Shown here piece by piece: positions 25,087-36,295 of a stretch of 64,000 bases of DNA (its first letter is position 1; each line of letters opens with the position of its first letter). The notes under the pieces were generated by a model. That model had not been told where the DNA came from. It was given only the letters and a program-made list of their open reading frames with translations, and searched no databases. The stretch lies in the NCBI RefSeq assembly GCF_030272615.1, contig NC_081406.1, positions 481,711,900 through 481,775,899 of the forward strand. The letters are read 5' to 3'. The DNA is from Cryptomeria japonica. Lineage: Eukaryota; Streptophyta; Pinopsida; Cupressales; Cupressaceae. Both the position numbers and the translations under genes were made by a program.

Positions 25087-26113
25087 GTATCTAATTGGGG
25101 GGTGTGCATACAACCGCATGTTGCCTCTATTGAGTTTGATGCTCTTCAACCGTTACTCTGGGGTTGGGGTAGAGGTGCAGGGGATCCAGGGACTATGCCA
25201 AAGTATGATGCATGGTTTTCTAGACATAGGCCTATTCCTCTGACTGATCATACTATTCCTATTACAACACAACAGATTCACCATCCTAGGCCGAGATTGA
25301 GGCTAGAGTTGGGGGAGAGAGTCAGAGGAGGAGAGGAGGGTGGAGCTAAGGGAGGAGCTGAGGGAGGAGCTAAGGGAGATGGAGGAGTGGAGGGAGAGGA
25401 TGAGGTAGGAGATGAGGGAGGTGGAGGCGAGGATGTAGACATTGGTGGAGACACTGAGTCTATTAGCAATGGGGATAGTGATGATTCTTTAGAGTCATCG
25501 AGCAGGGAGGATGGTGACAATGACGATGATATGCCAGAGCTAGAGGGCGTGCCTACTGCAGAGGGTGGGGGAGGATAGGTGGGCGATAGGGATGAGGATG
25601 ATCTACAGATTCTTAGAGTGCGGATTCAAAATTTGGAGGAGGAGGTCACTATACGAGATGTTGAGCAAGAGGCCTACCCTGCATACTACGGTGCTTTAGA
25701 GGTTGAGAGGGATTGTCTCTAGAGGGAGAGAGATGAGGCAGTCAGATGGTCGTAGATGATTTAGGCTGCATATGAACAACACTTTTCTCTGGGTACCGAT
25801 GCACGAAGTCAGACTGACAGACTACTACGTTGCACAGGAGGCTTTTTCCTACCGACAACTTTAACATGACACTGTTCCTGAGGGACAAAGAGCTTCTAGT
25901 TTTAGTGCTGTTAGAGGTCATTCTGGTTCTAGTAGGAATTCCACATGGAGGACCAAAAATGGTGGTGTTATGGGACCACCTCGACATCCTGGGATAGGAT
26001 CTAGTGGATAGGATCCACCCGCTGACAGAGGCATTGTTGGTTGAGACGTTTTGATCATGTTATCTGAGCCTTCAGGCCTGTTTATTGTATTCATACACAT
26101 TATCATTTTTGAG

Positions 26114-26114
<1 letters not shown>

Positions 26115-26157
<43 letters not shown>
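26115..26157. repeat. (TA)n microsatellite
   Basis: About 21 uninterrupted TA units lie just after the PMD gene end. Confidence 0.95.
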
Positions 26158-26160
<3 letters not shown>

Positions 26161-27224
26161 ATGCATTTTTTGGCAATGATCTATTTATGCTTTGTTTTCC
26201 ATGTATGCTTATATGATGCTTTGAGTTTTAAGATGTATATCTATTTGATTCTATATGATTCATGAATGCAATGGTTACTACATGTATGTATCAATGATGC
26301 TTATGAATGCAATGGTATCTATATGAGTGTATATATTTTTTGTATGATAATGCCAGAACAAATGTTAACTCAGATGTACCTTGAACAAATATTAGTAAGA
26401 TGATAGAGAGAAGAGATTGATGAAAGAATTAATGTTAGAAAAAATATGATTTAGAGAGAAGATGGGAAATCAACAGACTATCAAGAAACATATGAGATGA
26501 GAATGAAATTTAAAGAATCAAGAACTTGTGTGACATATTTTATTGTGCAATATATTATCATCACTGAGCCTTATTATTGAACAATGAAGCTTAGCACATC
26601 AGGGTATAAGGAACCAAGATGTAAAGATATCTCTTTGTAGAAACAAACACGTAGCAGACAAGGAGCGAACCCCTCCATTATGGGAAATACACTAGGGGTC
26701 GAGGTATGTGTGGCATTAAATAGATGAATGCTCCTATCACAAACACCCACTAGAGCAATTTCCCTAGAACTTCATCGGTTCACACCACATACAACAAACA
26801 AAGAAAAAGATAATGCCCATCATTGCTTCTCTAGTCTCTTGTGGACATCCCTGAGTAGCATAGGAACAATATCTGTCACCAAATGATAAAAGATAAAGAC
26901 TGACCCAGACAACATTCAGCAGCTACACTGATCTTGTGCCTTCGTTCTCAGTTGCTTGATGTGATGGTTGATAATGTTTGATCTCAGAAAGTTGTGGACC
27001 CCGTTTAAGACTGACCTGTTTGATTTTGAGTGTATCCTCTTCTGTTTAAGACAAGATAATGATCACTTTGATATGGATATGATACGATTGATAAGACAGT
27101 TTGATCAGTTGATCGTAGATGTTTGACTGCATAGTCGTATCCTTTGTTAACTATGTGTGAAGCATTTTCTACATATCCGCTAGGGTATTTGTTTCTCACA
27201 AGACATTTTATTGCAAGTTTTTTG

Positions 27225-27560
27225 ATTGATTTTTGATTTTTTAGTTCTTTTCCAAGAACTTTTTCGATGTTTTTGGATTATGTGGATCGATATTTGAATG
27301 TTTTTGGGTGATTTTTATCAGGATCGTTATATGGATGTTTTTTTTTTTGAAGGACGTTATATGATTTTTAGGATCGTATTTGAATGTTTTTGGATTTTTT
27401 CAGGATCGTATTTAAATGTTTTTGGATTTTTGAGTTTTTCACTATTTTTGATATTTTGAGTTTTTCACTGTTTTTGGATTTTGAAGGACTTTTTACGATT
27501 TTTAGGATTTTTTTAGGACTTTATATGATTTTTAGGATTTTATATGATTTTTAGGATTTT
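27225..27560 (+). repeat. T-rich degenerate tandem array
   Basis: Repeated variants of GGATCGTATTTGAATGTTTTTGG and GATTTTTAGGATTTTATAT follow each other with irregular spacing, so local expansion is likely. Confidence 0.7.
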
Positions 27561-28706
27561 TTTCAGCTATGCCCCCAGTGTGTAGACCTGTATGACATGA
27601 TGATCTGTAGAATGCATGTGGAGACAATGATTTTTTGACATGACCTATGTTAATGCAATATGCATGATGAAGATGCATTTCCTATTCGAACAAGGTTGAC
27701 TGTGTTTGTTTAGCCTTTTGTAATACACCAATTGAAATGGAGGTGCAAAACATTTCATAGATAAGCGATCAATCGATCCCTAAGGTCCCTTGGAACATCC
27801 AAATTAACACACTTAGTGACAAGGATTTACAAATGGAGACGCGGAAAAATTCCCCATTGATTCTTGAAACTTTGATCTTCTTTTTCCCATGTGTGTGCAG
27901 ACGAGTTAATTCCTGCTCTTGTGTTCACTAAAGATCCTTAGCATCCTATATGACTAGCTACATGGATTATCCTGACTTCAAAACATCCCGAATAGAGCCT
28001 CATTGCTAGCAAGATTTTAGAGCTCTGATGAGGCTATAGACTGTAATTTCTCAAATATTGCTCAATTGCCAATAGGCGTTCATAGCCCTGATGGAGTTAC
28101 TTGCATGTTCCCATAGTCAAGCTTTTTTGTTGCACTTGCATGCATGATATTTCAGTTATATATCATTTCTCTTTTGCCTTGAGATGAATTTGGCATAACT
28201 CTTTTTCTTTTTATTTTCTTGCCTTGACTTGTAAGTAATGAAACCTACTTGGGTGTGACAATTACAATGACGCTTAAGTAGAATTTTAGATTTTTCACTA
28301 TTCATATTATCAACTAGGTGTCTAGAATGAATTAGAGATCTTCTTAATATGTTTGAGATATAGCAATTGATAGATTTTGGGTTAACAAGTCTCAAATAGT
28401 GAAATCACTACCCAACCATAAGTAAAGCATCGTCATAGGGTAATGTTGAAAATGAATGACCTTAGGATCTCAAAGACTTCATGTCCTAATATCTAAGAAA
28501 GGAGACAACCCTTGCTTCTCTTAAATGCAAATAGATGATAAACTTGGACAGTTGCCTTGTTTTATTGGTGCTACTATATGAAAATGCGGAAACTTTGCGA
28601 ATGCGATACATTTGAAAAAGAAACTATATGCAATGCAGTGCTTTGAATAATATGATATGCAATGTAGAAAGTAAAACCTAAACTAACCCAACCCTTAGGT
28701 ATAATA

Positions 28707-31313
28707 TCATTTAAGGTGCATGCTATTCATAGGGTCAGAGAGTGGATCTCCCTCCATGGTAGCCAAATTATATGCTCCATTGCTTATAACCCTTGTTATG
28801 ATAAAAGGACCTAGCGAGTTAGGTTCCAACTTCCCTGGATTTTCTCGTTTTGCTAGGTTCCTTTGGTTCTCTTTGAGAACTAGATCTCCCACTTCAAAAG
28901 TTCATGGGCAAACTCATTTATTATAACTCCATCTCAGTCTATTTTGATAACCATGCATATGATTGAAAGCTTTTTATCTCTTTTCATCAAGCATTTCTAG
29001 CTCTTGTAATCTTGCTACTCGATAGTCTTCCTTCGATATGATATTTTGTAAAGAGACTCTTAGAGATGGTATTTCTATTTGAATGGGGAGTATTGCTTCT
29101 GTACCATAGACCAAGGAATATGGTGTTGCTCCTATAGGGGTGCATACTCCTGTTCTGTAAGCCCAAAGAGCAGGATTTAACTGGAGATGCCAGTCCCGTC
29201 CTGTGTCAGTGACAACTTTCTTAAGGATTTTCAATATTATCTTATTTGTTGCCTCTGCTTGTCCATTGCTTTGCGGATAATATGGTGTTGCAAATCTCTA
29301 TTGTATTTGAAATTTGTCACACAATTCTTTTACTTCTTGATTTTTAAATGGACGCCCATTATCTGTTACGAAGCACATTGGAATCCCGTATCTACAGATA
29401 ATGTAGTTGAGGATGTATTTTTCTATTTGCTTTCTAGTAGTGTATGTAAGAGGAATTGCCTCAACCCATTTGGTAAAGTACTCAGTAGCTGTTAAGATGA
29501 ACTTGTGCCCATTGGAAGAAGTAGGGTTGATTTTACCCACTAGATCTAATCCCCATTGTGAAAATGGCCATGGTGATGTAATGGGTTGAAGATCTTGTGC
29601 TGGTGCATGAATGAGATCTCCATGCATTTGGCATTGCTTGCATTTTTGCACATATTTATAAGCATCCTTTTCCATAGTTGGCTAGTAATAAACCGTTCTT
29701 AACAATTTCTTTGACAATGGTGGACCACTTTGGTGTGCCCCACAAATTCCATCATGGACTTCCTTTAGAGAAAGTTGTGCTTCATTTTTATCAAGACATC
29801 GAAGAAGAGTTCCATCGAAGCCATTTCTATACAATGTATCAGCTATAATGGTGTGTCTAGATGCCTGATGAATAAGAGTCTTCTTTTGATTTCTGGATAG
29901 ATCCGGTGACATGTACTGAGTGTGTAAATATGCATATATTTAATTGTACCATGGGGATTTTGGACCCACAATTGCACATACATATTCTGTTGAGGGAGTC
30001 TCATATGCCGATATCATCAACTGTTCTATAATAAACTCAAACTGAGTTTCATTAGCAAGCATATTTAGAAGAGATTCTATGGTAGCCAATGCATCTGTTG
30101 CCTTGTTTTGTATCCTTGGAATCTATTCAAAAGTAGTTTTTCTGAAGTGATCCTTGTAATCTTCTACCATTTTCTTATAAGGCATGAGTTTGTCATCTTT
30201 CATGTTGTGGTCATCATTGACCTAGTTTACAATCAATTGCGAATCACCATAGACCTATAATTCTTTTATTCTCCACTGTACAACTGTATGAAGCCCTATG
30301 ATGAGAGCTTCATATTCAGCTATATTGTTTGTTCATGGAAAATTTATCCTAAATGACTTCGGTATAGAATGCCCTTGAGGGGCGATGAAAGCAATCCCTG
30401 CTCCAGATCCATGACTTGTATATGACCCATCAAAATATAATTTCCACATTATAGATGCAGTCAATGTAAACATTGATTCATCTAGAAAGTCTATCAACAA
30501 CGGGTGACTGTCTTGTAAGGGATCCTTTGCTAACTAATCTGCCATAATTGGTCCTTTGATGGCCTTTCTGTCTATGTACTCTATATCAAAATTACCCAGG
30601 ATCATGATCCACTTAGCCAATCTCCCGGTCAATGTTGCTCTGCTCAATAGGTACTTGAGTGGATCAAAGCGTGCAATGAGTTGCACTTTATGACTCAACA
30701 TGTAATGTCTAAGATTTTGAGATGCAAAGATTACTGCTAAGCATGCTCACTCTATAGGAGTATAATTAAGCTCATAACCGATCAGAGTTCTACTTATATA
30801 ATAAATGGCTCTTTCTTTTCCTTGTTCATCATGCTGTGCCAACAAAGCCCCTAGAGATGAGTTTGTTGCTGATATATATAGTAACAAAGGTTTTCTTGGA
30901 GTAGGTGATACTAGCACTAGTGTGTTTAGAAGATAATATTTCAGAGCTTGGAAATATTCTTGGCATTGTTTTGTCCATTTAAAAGTAACTCCTTTCCTGA
31001 GTAAATGCTGGAACGGGTGACACTTATCTGCCAACTACGTTATGAATCTCCCTATGGATTGCAATCTTCCTTGTAACTCTCTTAGTTGTTTAAGTGTTGA
31101 TGGAGGTTTCATATCTATGATTTACTTGACCTTGGCAAAGTCTACTTCAATTCCTCTGTTGGACACAATAAACCCTAACAGTTTACCTTTTGTTACGCCG
31201 AACACACACTTCTTCAGGTTTAGTATGATATTATACTACTCTAGTTGATCAAATATCTGTGTAAGGACCATAAGGTGACCTTCTCTTGTTTGTGATTTAG
31301 CCAATAAGTCATC
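28707..31313 (-). pseudogene. pol: Tat-like gypsy pol: RT end, RNase H, archaeal-type RNase H, integrase
   Basis: On the minus strand the order is: (1) the end of the RT palm, starting at DDLLAKSQTREGHLMVL, which follows the YVDD catalytic motif; (2) native gypsy RNase H (PLLLYISATNSSLGALLAQ, about 30950-30750); (3) a second RNase H with KLYFDGSYTSHGSGAGIAF and NIAEYEALIIGL, the archaeal type typical of Tat elements (about 30450-30100); (4) the integrase zinc module H-x-H / CKQCQ (29750-29630); (5) the integrase core with GLDLVG, VTDNG and NGQAEATNK, so the D,D,E triad is kept; (6) the integrase C-terminal LGPF segment ending at 28707. In-frame stops (near 31229, 31035, 30747, 29681, 29300) inactivate it. 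The first half of RT is absent. Confidence 0.85.
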
Positions 31314-31745
31314 TGTTGAAATATGGCGACTGATCAGCAAAGTACTGTACACTCAGCATGTATCCTCGCTGGGGTCCAAGGCCGGGCCGAGCCCCGAGCA
31401 GGGGTTCGGGGGCGGCAGCCTCCGAGAAAATTTTTTTTGCCATTTTTTTGTTGATGAAAATCGACATTGTAATAAAACCCTAAAAAGGCCGACATTGTTT
31501 GTTTCCCTAAAAATGCATGTTATAAGCAGCCGGGATGCTTAAGGCACTGTAAGGTTGATGTACTATTTTTGCTGGATAATAAGAAAGATTGGACGACTGT
31601 GTATGGTGGATGTAACCCATTCTGGGTGAACCACGTTAAATCTCTGTGTTATCTGTGTCCTATTTTATTTTCTTTATCTTTTGTATTTAAATCTGCATAT
31701 AATTGTTAGTTCATATTTGCTTTGGATCTGCTTGAAACCCTAACA
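31314..31745 (+). repeat. 5' LTR of the copia element
   Basis: It starts TGTTGAAATATGG and ends CCCTAACA. A GC-rich block (31371-31428) contrasts with the AT-rich rest. A TATAAG box lies near 31521. Confidence 0.92.
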
Positions 31746-31747
31746 AT

Positions 31748-31759
31748 TGGTATCAGAGC
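31748..31759 (+). other. Primer binding site of the copia element
   Basis: TGGTATCAGAGC, two bases after the LTR, is the standard copia site complementary to the 3' end of initiator methionine tRNA. Confidence 0.9.
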
Positions 31760-31806
31760 GAGGTTTTCTGTAAATTGGCAGGACTTTCAGATTTGAGTGG
31801 GAGCAA

Positions 31807-34800
31807 TGGAGGATTCCAAATTCAAGGTCGAAAAGTTTAACGGTCAGAATTATTAGTTATGGAAAATGTAGATGGAGGATTACCTGTATCAAAAGGATTT
31901 GTGGCGGCCATTGGAAGGAAAGAAAAAGAAACCGACCACAATATCAGATGAAGAGTGGGACATTTTAGATAGAAAGGCACTGGGATCCATTCGATTGTGC
32001 CTTGCGGTGTCTGTAGCATTCAATATAACAGAAGCAAAAACGACTGTAGATTTGATGGCAACATTGGCTAAGCTGTATGAGAAACCCTCGGCTTCGAATA
32101 AGGTATTTCTTATGAAGCGTTTGTTTAATTTGAAAATGAGTGAGGGAGGATCTGTAGCGGAGCACTTAAATGAATTTAATACAATTACCAGTCAATTGTC
32201 TTTGGTAAAAATTACCTTTGCAGAAGAGGTTAGGGCTCTCTTGATTTTATGTTCTTTGCCAAAAAGCTAGAATAGCTTGGTTATGGCTGTAAGTAACTCT
32301 GTCTCTGGTAAAAATACTTTGGTATTTGATGATATTGTTGGTGTTATCCTAAGCAAGGAAATGTGAAGGAAAAACACAGGTGAGACTCCAAAATCATCGG
32401 GTAGTGTTTTGAATGTGGAGAACAGAGGAAGATCAAAGGAAAGAGGAAAAGGCCTTGGGAATGAGAAGTCACGAGAGAAGTCAAAGAAAGGACGTTCTCA
32501 ATCTAGAGGAAAGAAAGATTGCTGGTACTGCGGAAAGCTTGGTCATCTAAAGAAAGACTGTTGGTCTCGGAAAAACAAAGAAGGAGACAAAAATGAAAAT
32601 GACAGTAAGGAAGCTAATATTGCAAGTAATACTTTACAAGATGCTTTAATCTTATGTTTTGATAATGTTAATGATTCCTGGGTAATAGATTCTGGGGCTT
32701 CATTTCATGCTACACCCCATAGAAAATATTTTCTAGATTATGTTCAAGGTGATTTTGGACAGGTATATTTGGGTGATGATGAGCCCTGTCAAATTGTTGG
32801 AAAAGGAAAGATAAAGATCAAGTTGCAGAATGGTAATGACTGGTTTCTGCAGGAGGTAAGACATGTTCCTAATTTAAGAAGAAATTTAATTTCTGTAGGG
32901 CAACTAGGTAGTGAAGGTTGCATAGTTACCTTCTCAGACAGTATGTGGAAGGTCACTAAAGGATCATTAGTAGTAGCTAAAGGTGCGAAGGTAGGCACAT
33001 TATATCTGTGTACTGGTAACACTTACTCTACCTTAGTTGCTACAGATAAAGTTACTGCAGGGACAACAACAATAAATGTTGCAAGAACAGATTCGATAAT
33101 GTGGCACCATAGGCTTGGGCACATGAGTGAGAAAGGGATGAAAATCCTTCACTCCAAAAATCTATTCCCAGGACTAAAGGAGATTGATTTAGAGTTCTGT
33201 GAGAACTGTGTTTATGGTAAACAGAAAAGAGTCAGATTTCTCAAGGTTGGGAAAGAGAAGAAGAGTGAGAAGTTAGAGCTTGTACATTCAGATGTATGGG
33301 GACCGGCTCAAGTATCATCTCTTGGTGGCTCTTGTTATTATGTTATTTTTATTGATGACTCAACCAGAAAAACATGGGTATATTTCCTAAAACAAAAATC
33401 AGATGTTTTTGAAACTTTTAAGAAATGGAAAGCTCTGGTTGAGAATGAGACAGGAAAAAAGTTGAAGTGTCTCAGATCGGATAATGGAGGTGAGTATTGC
33501 AGCAAAGCATTTGAAGATTACTGTTCCTTACATGGGATTCGAAAGCAGAAGACAGTTCCAGGAACTCCACAGGAAAATGGTGTGTCAGAGAGAATGAATA
33601 GGACCATCATGGAACGTGCGAGGAGCATGAGATTGCATGCTGGATTGCCCTTACATTTTTGGGCAGATGATGTACATACTGCTATCTATTTGATAAATAG
33701 AGGACCTTCAACTCCTTTGGATGGTGGTATTCCAGAGGAGACATGGACTGGTAAAAAGGTAAATTATTCTTTTCTAAAAACTTTTGGTTGCGAAGCTTTT
33801 GTCCATGTTGATAAAGAAAACAGAACCAAGCTTGATGCTAAATCTCAGAAATGTACCTTCATTGGATATGGGATAGATGAATATGGCTATCGGTTATGGG
33901 ATTCTGAAAATAAGAAAATAATTAGTAGAGATGTTATATTCAATGAGAAGGTTATGTATAAAGAACAGATGCAGGAAAAGAAGCATGAACAGGACAAACA
34001 AGAATATGTGGTGTTGGATGAGATTCCTGAAAATGAAATGCCACAGGTACCTGATGCTCAGCAACAACAGATTGTCCCACAAACTCCTGCAAGTGTTAGA
34101 TGTTCTACGAAGACAAGTAGACCCCCTAAAATATTTTCTCCTTCTTTGTATTCTATTTTATTAACAGATTTTGGTGAACCAGAAGAATATGAAGAAGCAA
34201 TGCAGGTGGATGCCAAACAACAGTGGCAGCTAGGCATGAAAGAGGAGATGGACTCCCTGATGAAAAATAAGACTTGGGACTTAGTTCCTTTACCTGTAGA
34301 AAAAAGAGCCTTGCCTAAAAAATGGGTTTATCAACTGAAGGAGGAGGAAGGAGGTCAGAAAAGATATAAGGCCAGACTTGTGGTAAAAGATTTTGCACAG
34401 AAAAAGGGTATAAATTATGATGAAATATTTTCTCCAGTTGTAAAAATGACTTCAATTAGAACTGTAATTAGTCTTGTGGCTGCAGATGATTTACATCTTG
34501 AACAATTAGATGTCAAAACAACTTTTCTCCATGGAGATTTGGAGGAGGAAATTTACATGTTGCAACCACAAGGATATGAGGTCAAAGGTAAGGAGAACTT
34601 GGTGTGCAGGTTGAAGAAAAGTTTGTATGGCCTAAAGCAAGTACCCCGACAATGGTATTTAAAATTTGATAGTTTCATGGCTGAACACAGTTATCATAGA
34701 TGTCATTCTGATCATTGTGTATATTTTAAGAGATTTGATAATGGCAGTTATATTATCCTGTTGCTTTATGTTGATGACATGCTTGTTGCTGGGTCTAACA

Positions 34801-35730
34801 TGCAACATATAAATGATCTTAAACAGAAATTAGCCAGGTCATTTGCTATGAAGGATTTGGGTGCAGCTAAGTAAATTCTTGATATGAGGATTACACGGGA
34901 CAAGAAAAAATAGAACCTTGAATTTGTCCCAAAGTGAGTATATAAAGAAGGTGTTGAAAAGATTTAACATGCAGGATGCAAAAGCAGTTAGTACACCTTT
35001 GGCTAGTCATTTCAAATTGACTAAGGAGATGTGCCCAAAGGCACAGGAAGAGGTTAATAAAATGTCTAACATCCCGTATTCATTAGCTGTTGGTAGTCTG
35101 ATGTATGCAATGGTATGCACAAGGCCAGATATTGCACATGCAGTTAGAGTTGTGAGCAGGTTTATGAGTAATCCGGGTATGGAACATTGGAATGCTGTGA
35201 AATGGATTCTTCGGTATTTGAAAGGAACTACTACAAAGGCATTATGTTTCAAAGGATCTAATGCTGCTCTAAGTGGATTTGTTGACTCTGATCTGGCGGG
35301 TGATATTGACTCATGAAGGAGTACTACAGGGTATGTTTTTACTATAGGGGGAACTGCAGTCAGTTGGATTTCTAGGCTGCAAAAGGTTGTTGCACTTTCA
35401 ACCACTGAAGCTGAGTATGTTGCTGCTACAGAAGCCAGCAAAGAGATGATTTGGTTGTAATGTTTTCTGAAGGAATTGGGTCAGACACAAGAGGATAGCC
35501 CATTGTATACTGATAGCCAGAGTGCCATTCATCTTGCGAAGAACTTTGCTTTTCATTCAAGGACAAAGCACATTCAGCTCAGGTACCACTTCATCCAGAC
35601 TATTTTGGAGGAGGGTCAGTTACGGCTTGAGAAGATTCACACAAGTGAGAATCCTGCCGATATGTTCACAAAGGTAGTTCCACAGGAGAAGCTGATTTCT
35701 TCATCAGTTTCTGTTGGTCTTCTTGATTGA
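31807..35730 (+). pseudogene. gag-pol: copia gag-pol polyprotein, nearly complete but with stops
   Basis: ATG 31807 begins MEDSKFKVEKFNGQNY, a Tnt1-like gag start. Then follow the UBN2-type gag (31872-32270), a CCHC knuckle CWYCGKLGHLKKDC (32520-32561), protease WVIDSGAS (32680), integrase HHRLGH, HSDVWG, RSDNGGEY and PQENGVSER (33100-33590), RT with LYVDDMLVAGS (34770-34800), and RNase H with [17 protein letters not shown] and YTDSQSAIHLA to 35730. The stretch 32409-34874 is open for 821 codons. Stops lie at about 31851, 31869, 32268, 32364, 34872, 35314 and 35458. An extra A in the run near 34905 shifts the frame. All catalytic residues I can see are kept, so the damage is mild. Confidence 0.93.
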
Positions 35731-35806
35731 TAATTGTGGAATTTATACCAGTCAAGTCCTAGTGTTTTATCCAACAGATGTTGCATGTACAGTGGTGTCG
35801 TGTAGT

Positions 35807-35870
35807 ATCAGTCTCCAAGTGGGAGATTGTTCGGTGTGGAGCCTGATCAGTCTCCAAGTGGGAGATTGTT
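35807..35870 (+). other. Duplicated polypurine tract of the copia element
   Basis: A 25-bp unit (ATCAGTCTCCAAGTGGGAGA plus TTGTT) occurs twice, at 35807-35831 and 35846-35870, period 39. The second copy's TGTT is the LTR start. Confidence 0.85.
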
Positions 35871-36295
35871 GAAATGTGGCAACTAATCAACAAGGTACTG
35901 TACACTCAGCACGTATCCTCGCCGGGGTCCGGGGTCGGGCCGGGCCCCGGGCAGGGGTTCGGGGGCAGCAGCCCCCGAGAAATTTTTTTTGCCGTTTTTG
36001 TTGATGAAAACTGACATTGTAATAAAACCCTAAAAAAGGCCGACTTTGTTTGTTGCCCTAAAAATGCATGTTATAAGAGGCTGGGATGCTTAAGGCATTG
36101 GAAGGTTGATGTACTGTTTTTGCTGGATAATAAGAAAGATTGGATGACTGTGTATGGTGGACGTAACCCATTCTGGGTGAACCACGTTAAATCTCTGTGT
36201 TATCTGTGTCCTATTTTATTTCTTTATCTTTTGTATTTAAATCTACATATAATTGTTAGTTCATATTTGCTTCGGATCTGCTTGAAAGCCTAACA
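35867..36295 (+). repeat. 3' LTR of the copia element
   Basis: It starts TGTTGAAATGTGG and ends GCCTAACA. It aligns along the full length with 31314-31745 and has the same GC-rich block at 35924-35979. Confidence 0.92.

Larger units (their letters stand above)
20551..26044 (+). pseudogene. Plant mobile domain (PMD, MAIN-like) protein gene, interrupted by two solo LTRs
   Basis: Exon 1 (20551-20628, starts MAGYRGRLHMSDR) joins exon 2 at 21013 in phase. The PMD core runs through 21093, 22707-23609 and 25092 onward, with the two solo LTRs skipped. Hallmarks are LYYVLHLPEVMANRAMITTL, WHFETCSFHLPIGEASITLEDV (FHLP and T-L-D/E-V are PMD core motifs), LGWGRVLHDM, WAWEHISISRP and WEVS-NWGVC joined exactly across the second insertion. 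The C-terminus has a G/E-rich acidic repeat (25310-25560) and a coiled-coil tail ending at 26044. Damage: TAG 22719, an extra T in the run 22941-22946, TGA 23131, TAG near 23375 and several stops after 25576. PMD proteins occur both as host genes affecting silencing and in transposons; here it is probably the extra antisense ORF of element C. Confidence 0.8.
26045..28706. other. Non-coding spacer between the PMD gene and pol of element C
   Basis: No recognisable protein. It contains a (TA)n run, a T-rich degenerate tandem array at 27225-27560 and CCCCCAG patches. Short open frames here have no domain. It is read as the 3' untranslated spacer of the retrotransposon (minus strand) and the downstream flank of the PMD gene (plus strand). 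Confidence 0.5.
18992..31313 (-). mobile_element. Element C: Tat-like Ty3/gypsy remnant with antisense PMD gene
   Basis: Reading on the minus strand, it has pol from the RT YVDD region through RNase H, a second archaeal-type RNase H and integrase (31313-28707). A long spacer holding a PMD gene in the opposite direction follows (26044-20551), then a PPT and the 3' LTR (20179-18992). Extra antisense ORFs between integrase and 3' LTR are known in the Tat lineage (Grande- and RIRE2-type elements), which supports treating the PMD gene as part of the element. Gag, protease and the first half of RT are missing; at 31313 the element is cut by copia sequence. Confidence 0.7.
31314..36295 (+). mobile_element. 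Ty1/copia retrotransposon with both LTRs (Tork/Tnt1-like)
   Basis: Two LTRs of 432 and 429 bp flank an initiator-methionine-type primer site, one gag-pol frame in copia order (gag, protease, integrase, RT, RNase H) and a PPT. The bases next to the LTRs are TCATC on the left and GATTC on the right, so there is no target-site duplication. The left flank is element C pol and the right flank is element D pol. By hand count the LTRs differ at about 30 positions plus a few indels, mostly transitions. Confidence 0.92.

Noticed and set aside
25278-25520. Minus-strand serine/proline-rich open frame
   Set aside because: It is the complement of the glycine/glutamate-rich repeat at the end of the PMD gene, a composition shadow.
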